Shown: positions 8,329 to 13,439 of the stretch, one piece after another | Layout: each line of letters starts with the position of its first letter | How positions within the stretch are numbered: the stretch's first letter is position 1 | Assembly (NCBI GenBank): GCA_011052255.1 | Contig: DRJJ01000331.1 | Span: 1-15,822, forward strand | Origin: Gammaproteobacteria bacterium | GTDB lineage: Bacteria; Pseudomonadota; Gammaproteobacteria; DRJJ01 | Length of the DNA: 15,822 nucleotides | Direction of reading: 5' to 3' | Translations under genes and position numbers: made by a program | Notes under the pieces: model-generated | The model's input: the letters and a program-made list of their open reading frames with translations, nothing else | Databases searched by the model: none | Told to the model about the DNA's origin: nothing

Positions 8329-9458
8329 GAGGATGCTCCTTGCAGCCGCTCGCGGGTCGGGCCATGTTTGATTTCACCGTCGCGGGTTACGGTACAACCG
8401 GCCAGGATTTCATCATCCCAGTCTGGCTTTAATTCGCCGTCACTGATCAGCAGTTGCACCAGGTTATAAAGATTGCGTGAATACATCTCGCTGGCATGGA
8501 CGGCCAGCATACCCGGCACATGCAGTGGCCCATGGATGGTGACGCCATTATGAACGATAGTCTTGCCCGGTTGTGTCAGCTCACAGTTGCCACCACTCTC
8601 GGCGGCCAGATCGATGACCACTGAGCCGGGCAACATACGCTCTACAACGGCGGTATCAATCAATCGCGGTGCTGGCCGGCCCGGCACATGCGCGGTACAG
8701 ATTACGGCATGCGCTGCGGCAACCGTGTTGCCCATCATCTCGCGTTCCTTGTGTTTTTCAGACTCGGTCAACTCACGTGCATAACCCCCTTCGCTTGATG
8801 CATCGACGCCAATCTCAAGAAATTTGCCACCCAGTGATTCCACCTGCTCCTTGGTCACACTGCGTACATCGTAGGCCTCTACTACCGCACCCAGTCGTTT
8901 GGCCGTCGCGATCGCCTGCAAACCGGCCACACCGGCACCAATCACAAATACTCTGGATGGGCGTATGGTGCCTGCCGCCGTGGTCAGCATCGGGAAGAAC
9001 CGGGCGCTCAGATCTGCTGCCATCAGCGCCGCCTTGTAACCGGCAATGGCTGCCTGGGATGACAGGCTGTCCATCGACTGTGCACGCGAGATGCGCGGCA
9101 CCAGTTCCATCGACAACGCAGTGATGTTGCGATCACGCAGTGCCTTGATGACCTCATCATTTCCATGAGGATGCATATAGCAGATCAGAATGCAGCCTTC
9201 GGGCATGAGTGCCACTTCTTCTACAGATGGCGGGGCGACCTTAAGCAGGATCTGAGCGGTTGCACAGGCCTCGGCAGCCGTATCACTGAATTCGATGTCA
9301 TCGAAATCACTGTCTGGATAAAAACTGCTCACCCCGGCCCCCTTCTCGAGTACCACCTGCACCCCTGCACGACTGAATTTTTCAGCAATAGCCGGCACAA
9401 TCGCAACCCGATTTTCACCCTCGCTGGTCTCTGTAGTAATCGCCAGGCAAATGGACAT
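8325..9458 (-). CDS. pntAA: NAD(P) transhydrogenase, NAD(H)-binding alpha-1 subunit
   Basis: 377 residues; the peripheral domain I that binds NAD(H) and exchanges hydride with domain III of PntB on the cytoplasmic face. It resembles alanine dehydrogenase. Visible landmarks are ENRVAIVPAIAEKF (15-28), MELVPRISRAQSMDSLSSQ (117-135), the Rossmann glycine loop VIGAGVAGLQAIATAKRLGA (172-191) and KEQVESLGGKF, then GSVVIDLAAESGGNCE. The start ATG at 9458 (MSICLAITTE) is chosen because CGGAGAAG lies 4-5 bases upstream and domain I homologues begin at this point. The upstream in-frame start at 9491 adds 11 non-conserved residues without a Shine-Dalgarno. First gene of the pnt operon, transcribed away from the HNH gene. 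Confidence 0.97.
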   Translation of the reverse strand: MSICLAITTETSEGENRVAIVPAIAEKFSRAGVQVVLEKGAGVSSFYPDSDFDDIEFSDTAAEACATAQILLKVAPPSVEEVALMPEGCILICYMHPHGNDEVIKALRDRNITALSMELVPRISRAQSMDSLSSQAAIAGYKAALMAADLSARFFPMLTTAAGTIRPSRVFVIGAGVAGLQAIATAKRLGAVVEAYDVRSVTKEQVESLGGKFLEIGVDASSEGGYARELTESEKHKEREMMGNTVAAAHAVICTAHVPGRPAPRLIDTAVVERMLPGSVVIDLAAESGGNCELTQPGKTIVHNGVTIHGPLHVPGMLAVHASEMYSRNLYNLVQLLISDGELKPDWDDEILAGCTVTRDGEIKHGPTRERLQGASS

Positions 9459-9527
9459 GACACTTCTCCGATTTATTCTGTTTACCTTCAATAACCCGCT
9501 AAAAACACCACTGATAAAATATATTCA

Positions 9528-9554
9528 TATATTACATATGGATATGTAAATATA
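9528..9554. promoter_or_regulatory. Near-palindrome upstream of pntAA
   Basis: TTACATAT-GG-ATATGTAA is a perfect 8-bp dyad with a 2-nt centre (9532-9549). Allowing a one-base bulge, the arms extend to 12-13 nt. It is centred about 80 nt upstream of the pntAA start. This is a candidate operator. It is AT-rich, so cruciform or chance contributions cannot be excluded. Confidence 0.4.
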
Positions 9555-9583
9555 CCGCTAATCCACGTGGGGCCTTCTTTAAT

Positions 9584-9605
9584 ATTTGGGAAATACTTCC
9601 CAAAT
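9584..9605. promoter_or_regulatory. Perfect 9-bp inverted repeat, operator-like
   Basis: ATTTGGGAA and TTCCCAAAT flank a 4-nt spacer with no mismatch. The layout (arms with a 4-nt gap, GAA facing TTC) resembles Rex-type redox sensor sites (TTGTGAA-N4-TTCACAA) but two arm positions differ. It lies about 130 nt upstream of pntAA and about 180-200 nt upstream of the HNH gene. There is no T-run on either strand, which argues against a terminator. Confidence 0.45.
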
Positions 9606-9703
9606 TGGCGGTGCAAATTAGAACATATATTACGCTCATTTCTGCAGTCCACCAAATACCTTACTGTATTTGTATTGTTTTACACGATTTACCCGCAAAA
9701 AAC

Positions 9704-9723
9704 GTTGCAAATATCCTTGCAAC
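9704..9723. promoter_or_regulatory. Perfect 7-bp inverted repeat upstream of the HNH promoter
   Basis: GTTGCAA-ATATCC-TTGCAAC is a perfect dyad with a 6-nt spacer, ending a few bases before the candidate -35 of the HNH gene. That is a typical position for an activator site. No regulator can be named. Confidence 0.4.
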
Positions 9724-9727
9724 ACGC

Positions 9728-9757
9728 TTGCTAGCAGGGCTGCAGTCAGGGTATAAA
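9728..9757 (+). promoter_or_regulatory. Candidate promoter of the HNH-fructosamine kinase pair
   Basis: TTGCTA (9728-9733) and TATAAA (9752-9757) are 18 nt apart, a fair sigma70-type match. Transcription would start near 9764, which would leave the ATG at 9770 almost leaderless and favours initiation at 9788. Confidence 0.3.
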
Positions 9758-9787
9758 TAATACTATTTCATGCAGGACGCGCAGCAC

Positions 9788-10390
9788 ATGGAAAATCTGT
9801 ATCAGCAAGTACTCAGAACCGATATTTCAGGCATGCCTCTGGAATGGATAGGCTATCAGGATGCTGTACGCCTGTATCATGGTGGGCATGTGATCTACGA
9901 CTTCGGCACACGTCTGTATCATATTCGAGGTGGCATCAATGCCGCTACCGGCCAGCAAAGCAGCATTATTATCAACTCAATTATTGCGACCGAAGGCAAT
10001 CGTCATGTACTGGAAAAGGCACGCAAGCGTTATACCCCGCCACTGAACAACCCGGCCCTGTTTAAACGCGATGCCCATCTGTGCCTGTACTGTGGCAATA
10101 AACATGCTTCGGACAAGCTCTCCCGTGACCATGTGCGACCATTGATTCAGGGCGGTACCGATGCCTGGAATAATGTGGTCACGGCCTGCAAGCGCTGCAA
10201 TAACCACAAGGCCGGACGCACCCCGGAACAAGCACACATGCAGTTAATCGCGGTACCGTTTACACCGACCCATGCCGAGTACGTGTACTTGCAGGGCCGT
10301 CATGTACTGGCCGACCAGATGGAATTTCTGCGAAAGCACTTCCCTCGCAAAAGTTTACTTCATGAACGTTTACAGCTATGTAACACATGA
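9788..10390 (+). CDS. HNH endonuclease-like protein
   Basis: 200 residues from the ATG at 9788 (206 if started at 9770). The N-terminal half (about 1-85) contains MPLEWIGYQDAVRLYHGG and is probably a family-specific domain. The C-terminal half is an HNH/treble-clef module: LCLYCG (Cys99, Cys102), the LSRDHVRPL catalytic stretch (Asp114, His115), WNNVV, and the second pair ACKRCNNHKAGRTPEQA (Cys134, Cys137). All zinc and metal-site residues expected for an active nuclease are present. I recall it as a conserved chromosomal family in beta/gammaproteobacteria whose biological role is unknown; no restriction or toxin partner is seen. The 9788 start is preferred for its upstream AGGA (11-nt spacing) and the promoter position, but 9770 remains possible. 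The stop overlaps the next ATG by 4 nt. Confidence 0.88.
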   Translation: MENLYQQVLRTDISGMPLEWIGYQDAVRLYHGGHVIYDFGTRLYHIRGGINAATGQQSSIIINSIIATEGNRHVLEKARKRYTPPLNNPALFKRDAHLCLYCGNKHASDKLSRDHVRPLIQGGTDAWNNVVTACKRCNNHKAGRTPEQAHMQLIAVPFTPTHAEYVYLQGRHVLADQMEFLRKHFPRKSLLHERLQLCNT

Positions 10391-11265
10391 GTTTCTGGGA
10401 TGAGATCGACCAGGCCATACGCGATGCCAGCGGCGAACAGCTAACCATAACCGACCGCCGTACAGTCGGTGGCGGCAGTATTAATGAAACCTGGCATTTG
10501 CATGGCGATACCGGCTCCTGGTTTATCAAACTCAATACGACTGCCAGACTGGACATGTTCGAGGCCGAGGTACGTGGCCTGGAAGAAATGCATCGCACGC
10601 AAACGATACGGGTTCCGCAACCACTGGTGACTGGCACCACCGGTGATATCGCCTATCTGGTGCTTGAGTACATCCAGCTGGGTTCGAACATGGACCGGCT
10701 ACTACTGGGCGAACAACTGGCGGCTCTGCATCGCACCAGCCGTTTGAATTTTGGCTGGGACATTAACAACACTATTGGCTCTACAGCGCAGATCAACACC
10801 TCATCCAATAACTGGATCGACTTCTTTGCAGAACATCGGCTCGGCTATCAGTTAAAGCTGGCACAGAGCAATGACCACCTGGGCAAGGTACAGGAGCTGG
10901 GTGAACGGGTACTGGAATCTTTCCCGTCCCTGTTTGATACCTATACACCCGTACCTTCCCTGTTACACGGCGACCTGTGGAACGGTAACTGTGCCGGTGA
11001 TCCGGATGGCCAACCGGTATTGTTTGACCCGGCTATGTACTACGGCGATCGTGAGGCCGACCTGGCCATGACTGAGTTATTTGGTGGTTTTGGTAGTGAG
11101 TTTTTCGAGGCCTACCATGCGCAATGGCCTGTTGATCCCGGTTACCCGCAACGCAAAACCCTGTACAACCTGTACCATATTCTGAATCACCTGAACCTGT
11201 TTGGTGGTCACTATCGAATGCAGGCCGAACGCATGATGGAATCATTGCTGAGTGAGTTGAAGTAG
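10387..11265 (+). CDS. Fructosamine/ketosamine-3-kinase family protein
   Basis: 292 residues, the usual family length. Members phosphorylate the sugar of Amadori (glycated amine) adducts so that they fall apart, a protein-repair activity; bacterial members may act on ribulosamines or erythrulosamines. Kinase landmarks are the glycine-rich loop GGGSIN (28-33), WFIKLN (ATP-site Lys48), EAEVRGLEEM (59-68), the catalytic HGDLWNGN (194-201), the metal-binding DPA (214-216) and the family signature YGDREADLAMTELFGGF (219-235). The glycine loop has Ser31 where several family members carry a redox-active Cys. The gene starts at ATG 10387 inside the ATGA overlap with the HNH gene, so the two are co-translated. 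Cytoplasmic. Substrate not determinable from sequence. Confidence 0.94.
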   Translation: MSFWDEIDQAIRDASGEQLTITDRRTVGGGSINETWHLHGDTGSWFIKLNTTARLDMFEAEVRGLEEMHRTQTIRVPQPLVTGTTGDIAYLVLEYIQLGSNMDRLLLGEQLAALHRTSRLNFGWDINNTIGSTAQINTSSNNWIDFFAEHRLGYQLKLAQSNDHLGKVQELGERVLESFPSLFDTYTPVPSLLHGDLWNGNCAGDPDGQPVLFDPAMYYGDREADLAMTELFGGFGSEFFEAYHAQWPVDPGYPQRKTLYNLYHILNHLNLFGGHYRMQAERMMESLLSELK

Positions 11266-11294
11266 CATCGCTGAAGGCTGTACATTGCTTACCC

Positions 11295-11436
11295 GATATG
11301 TTGTTTTACAGACGTGCGTTGACAGCGCATAGAATCCCTGCGGGCTTCATTATGCGTACCTCACCCTTACGGATCGAGGCACCCTGTAAGCTCAACGGCA
11401 GCGTCCATGCTGCCGATGGTCTGTAAAAAACATATC
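11295..11436. other. 142-nt foldback element (structured RNA or MITE-like)
   Basis: The ends GATATGTTGTTTTACAGAC (11295-11313) and GTCTGTAAAAAACATATC (11419-11436) pair over 18 bp with a single G bulge. Inside are three further stems: GCGCATA/TATGCGT (11325-11331 with 11351-11357, itself enclosing CCC-TGC-GGG), CTTAC/GTAAG (11366-11370 with 11386-11390) and the perfect 7-bp CGGCAGC/GCTGCCG (11396-11402 with 11409-11415). The result is a cloverleaf-like fold closed by a long stem. No U-run ends it on either strand and no ORF crosses it convincingly. It lies in the gap between convergent genes. No clear target-site duplication was found. It does not match the 6S, tmRNA or tRNA features that I know. 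Confidence 0.6.
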
Positions 11437-11466
11437 CGCCAATCAATGTACGCTTTAAAATAGAGC

Positions 11467-12093
11467 CTAACGCCGGCGTCGCTCCAGGTTTCTGCGCATC
11501 TGATGTCGTTGTCCGGGTGACATGCGGCGATAGCGCTCACGTGCGCTACGTCGTTCTGACGGCGACATGTTGCGCCCGCGTTCGCGTACCGCGCGACGTT
11601 GCTCCGGCGTCATGCTTTTCCAGTCCTTGCGTATGCCCTTACGCTCCTGGCTGGATAGCCCCCGGAACCATGCCCTGCTTTCGCGGATACGCGTCTGCTC
11701 TTGCGCCGGTAACTGGCGAAAACGCCGATAGTTCTCGCGCAGCTGCGCCTTCTTTTCCGGCGACAGTGATTTCCAGTTTTTGAGCCTCAGTTTCATCGCC
11801 TGACGTTGCTCAGGATTCATCTGCGACCAGCGTGTAGCCCCTTTTTGTAACCGACGCTGTTGTTCAGGGCCGAATGTTGCCCATTTTCCTTCGAAGCGTT
11901 GCAGTATTTTCTGTTCCTGTGAACTGAGTGAATCCCATTCCAGGGCATCCGATTCTGCAAAGGCAGGCTGCCAGATTAACTGGGCCAGAAACAGGAATAC
12001 AACTGCCCGTAGCAGTGACCAGCGATCGCTGAGCAGACCAGCCCACCCGGCTTTCACTATCGATGATCTGTTTTCAGGACTCGTCATATTCAT
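11467..12093 (-). CDS. DUF3106-type exported arginine-rich repeat protein
   Basis: 208 residues. A signal peptide is suggested by a polar n-region (1-28), the hydrophobic LLRAVVFLFLAQLIW (27-41) and the cleavage-like PAFA-ES at about 46. The rest is built of about eight imperfect 15-18-residue repeats with a core of aromatic-x-x-(L/M)-(S/T/N)-P-E-(Q/K)-R followed by a basic helix (for example WSQMNPEQRQAMKLRLKNW, WKSLSPEKKAQLRENYRRF, WKSMTPEQRRAVRERGRNM). The C-terminus is extremely arginine-rich. This is the pattern of DUF3106 proteins, which I recall near ECF sigma factors in proteobacteria; the function is unknown. Last gene of the sigma operon, overlapping the preceding gene by 20 nt. No clear Shine-Dalgarno is present, so translation is probably coupled; Met3 (12087) is an alternative start. 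Confidence 0.85.
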   Translation of the reverse strand: MNMTSPENRSSIVKAGWAGLLSDRWSLLRAVVFLFLAQLIWQPAFAESDALEWDSLSSQEQKILQRFEGKWATFGPEQQRRLQKGATRWSQMNPEQRQAMKLRLKNWKSLSPEKKAQLRENYRRFRQLPAQEQTRIRESRAWFRGLSSQERKGIRKDWKSMTPEQRRAVRERGRNMSPSERRSARERYRRMSPGQRHQMRRNLERRRR

Positions 12094-12298
12094 CTACCGT
12101 TGGTTCTTTCAGTTCTTCCTGTTGCAGGATGGCCGGATCTATCCATTGCCCGTCTGCGGTTTCCCAGTCTGCCAGAAATTCAAGCATTTCCAGACCCGGG
12201 CTATCATCATCTTTCTGTTCTGCAAAACCCGGCCTGGCACCCGTAACGCTGACCAGTATCATCGTGATATAAAACAGCTGGAACCCGGACGGGCTCAC
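12074..12298 (-). CDS. Small acidic exported protein of the sigma operon
   Basis: 74 residues. An N-terminal hydrophobic stretch (about 5-20, FQLFYITMILVSVTG) and PGFA-EQ at 24-28 look like a signal peptide. The mature part of about 48 residues is strongly acidic, with DDDSPGLEMLEFLADWETAD (30-49) and the acidic tail EELKEPTVDEYDES. I recognise no named family. The start is a GTG that overlaps the upstream stop as GTGA, so it should be translated by reinitiation, and its own end overlaps the DUF3106 gene by 20 nt. Position and export suggest an envelope role alongside the basic DUF3106 protein; this is inference. A hydrophobic-acidic patch, LEMLEFLADWE, is echoed by EVIEDLEFYQWL in the upstream anti-sigma candidate. 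Confidence 0.75.
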   Translation of the reverse strand: MSPSGFQLFYITMILVSVTGARPGFAEQKDDDSPGLEMLEFLADWETADGQWIDPAILQQEELKEPTVDEYDES

Positions 12299-12693
12299 CC
12301 GGATTCCCCGGGGTCATCCAGCGCCGCATCACTTAACCACTGATAAAATTCCAGGTCTTCAATCACTTCCAGAGTCTCATTACTGGCCAGTATTTCAAAT
12401 TCAGATGTGCCCAGCTCACCGTTCAGGTTTACTGGAGCACTGTTAAGCATGATCACTGCCAGGCCCGCCGCGATGGCCGTTGCCAGCCCTCCGGCAGGCC
12501 ACAGCCAGCCCTGCCATTTTGATGGCTGATTAGATTGTTTGCCCGCATCCCGTGCTGCCTGAACCGCCTGCGCACGCGCCTGTGACAAGGCAGTCAGGGT
12601 CTCCTGATCAAGCTGTTCGGCACTGCGATCAAGCAGATCGCTGATGGCCGCCAGATTTTCAGGCAAATCCTGTTTATGATCATCAGGCTTCAT
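12295..12693 (-). CDS. Single-pass membrane protein, probable anti-sigma factor
   Basis: 132 residues. The N-terminal cytoplasmic segment (1-55) is charged and helical, with LLDRSAEQLDQETLTALSQARAQA (20-43). It is followed by one transmembrane helix (about 65-84, PAGGLATAIAAGLAVIMLN) and an acidic periplasmic tail. This is the layout of one-helix anti-sigma factors and of DUF3619-type proteins encoded next to ECF sigma genes. No zinc motif (HxxxCxxC) is present. The ATG overlaps the sigma stop by 4 nt (ATGA), as sigma/anti-sigma pairs commonly do. Anti-sigma function is inferred from position and topology, not from a recognised binding motif. Confidence 0.75.
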   Translation of the reverse strand: MKPDDHKQDLPENLAAISDLLDRSAEQLDQETLTALSQARAQAVQAARDAGKQSNQPSKWQGWLWPAGGLATAIAAGLAVIMLNSAPVNLNGELGTSEFEILASNETLEVIEDLEFYQWLSDAALDDPGESG

Positions 12694-13208
12694 ACATACT
12701 CCTGCAGGCTATCGCGTAAACTGTGCACAGCCCGTGAATAATGTGTCTTGACGCTGCCTGCCGAGCAACCCATCGCTGCGGCGGTAGCCTTTACATCCAG
12801 TCCTTCCCAGATCCGTAACAGAAACACCTGTTGCTGCCGTAATGGCAAGCGACGTAATGCGCTTTGCAATACGTCCATTGATAAAGACTGTATCACCTGC
12901 TGCAAGGGATCAACAGCCGCCGGGTCGGCCACTGTGGCCAACGGGTCTTCTCCCGGATTATCTTCATCCTGATGCAACCAGGTGCGCCAGCGGTTACGTA
13001 CCTTCTGGCGTCTATACCAGTCGCGTATGCGCGACTGCAGGATGCGATAAAAAAGGGGTCGCCACTCATCAGACGGACGGCTGGCGTAACGCCGAACCAG
13101 CTCCAGCATGGTGTCCTGAACCAGGTCCAGTGCATCTTCACGGCTGCTGGTGGCCAGTTCGGCCATGCGGAACGCCTTACGTTCCACAGTGGCCAGAAAG
13201 CAGTCCAA
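12690..13208 (-). CDS. ECF-type RNA polymerase sigma factor
   Basis: 172 residues from the nearest standard start (TTG, 13208). Region 2 spans about 10-72: MAELATSSREDALDLVQDTMLELVRRY (core-binding, 15-41) and WRPLFYRILQSRIRDWYRRQ (-10 recognition, 49-68). Region 4 spans about 113-165: LRRLPLRQQQVFLLRIWEGL, then the helix-turn-helix VKATAAAMGCSAGSVKTHYSRAV. There is no region 1 or 3, so this is the ECF group. The TTG has no Shine-Dalgarno. The open frame continues upstream to 13244 and encodes DCSDELDCFL, and AAGGA (13239-13235) sits properly before ATT (13229) and CTG (13226), so the true start is probably one of these non-standard codons, giving 178-179 residues. The stop overlaps the anti-sigma candidate start. 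Probable control by that membrane partner. Confidence 0.92.
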   Translation of the reverse strand: MDCFLATVERKAFRMAELATSSREDALDLVQDTMLELVRRYASRPSDEWRPLFYRILQSRIRDWYRRQKVRNRWRTWLHQDEDNPGEDPLATVADPAAVDPLQQVIQSLSMDVLQSALRRLPLRQQQVFLLRIWEGLDVKATAAAMGCSAGSVKTHYSRAVHSLRDSLQEYV

Positions 13209-13237
13209 TTCATCTGAGCAATCCAGAATAGCTATCC

Positions 13238-13348
13238 TTAAACATTAATTATGTCGATTAACACGACGGTTGGTGCGGTCGCCGCATAAGCCGCTGTTAA
13301 TGAAGTGTATGCCAGCATACCCAGCAAGCCAATGGTCAGTTTATTCAT
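13238..13348 (-). CDS. 36-residue predicted exported leader peptide of the sigma operon
   Basis: A short ORF starting at ATG 13348 with GGAG six bases upstream. It encodes a textbook signal peptide: MNK, a hydrophobic core LTIGLLGMLAYTSLTAA, then AYA-AT at about 22. That leaves about 14 residues (ATAPTVVLIDIINV). Its TAA stop overlaps the AAGGA that precedes the sigma gene and lies 8 nt before the likely sigma start, so translation of the two is probably coupled. No family recognised. The good ribosome site, the signal-peptide composition and the position support a real gene. Alternatively it is a leader ORF that only controls sigma translation. Confidence 0.55.
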   Translation of the reverse strand: MNKLTIGLLGMLAYTSLTAAYAATAPTVVLIDIINV

Positions 13349-13390
13349 AATAATCTCCAGATACATAAAAGTGTGCTCTCACTTACAAAA

Positions 13391-13413
13391 AACGCAGTTA
13401 TACGCAAACGGTT
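13391..13413 (-). promoter_or_regulatory. Possible ECF-type promoter of the sigma operon
   Basis: On the minus strand AAC (13413-13411), 16 nt and CGTT (13394-13391) give the AAC-N16-CGT pattern common to ECF promoters, placed about 43 nt before the 36-residue ORF. This would fit autoregulation. The motif is short and degenerate, so the call is weak. Confidence 0.22.
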
Positions 13414-13439
13414 GACATGGATTTTGATAAGATGGCCCT

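Larger units (their letters stand above)
9459..9787. promoter_or_regulatory. Divergent control region between pntAA and the HNH gene
   Basis: About 310-330 nt with no convincing gene on either strand. It is AT-rich and holds three distinct dyads (listed separately) plus a candidate promoter for the HNH gene. No good -35/-10 pair for pnt stood out, although the AT-rich 9515-9556 segment is the likeliest place. Confidence 0.6.

Noticed and set aside
11465..11471. GCCTAAC, an integron attC-like core
   Set aside because: No matching GTTRRRY partner at a suitable distance and no integron context; it simply covers the DUF3106 stop codon.
12893..13213. ATG-started ORF in another frame over the sigma gene
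   Set aside because: The ATG at 13213 is tempting as the sigma start, but its frame does not encode sigma motifs; those are in the frame that lacks an ATG.
13412..13417. TTGACA before priA as a -35 box
   Set aside because: At 17-nt spacing the -10 would fall on the start codon itself; the nearer AT-rich GATAAGAT is only about 9 nt away.
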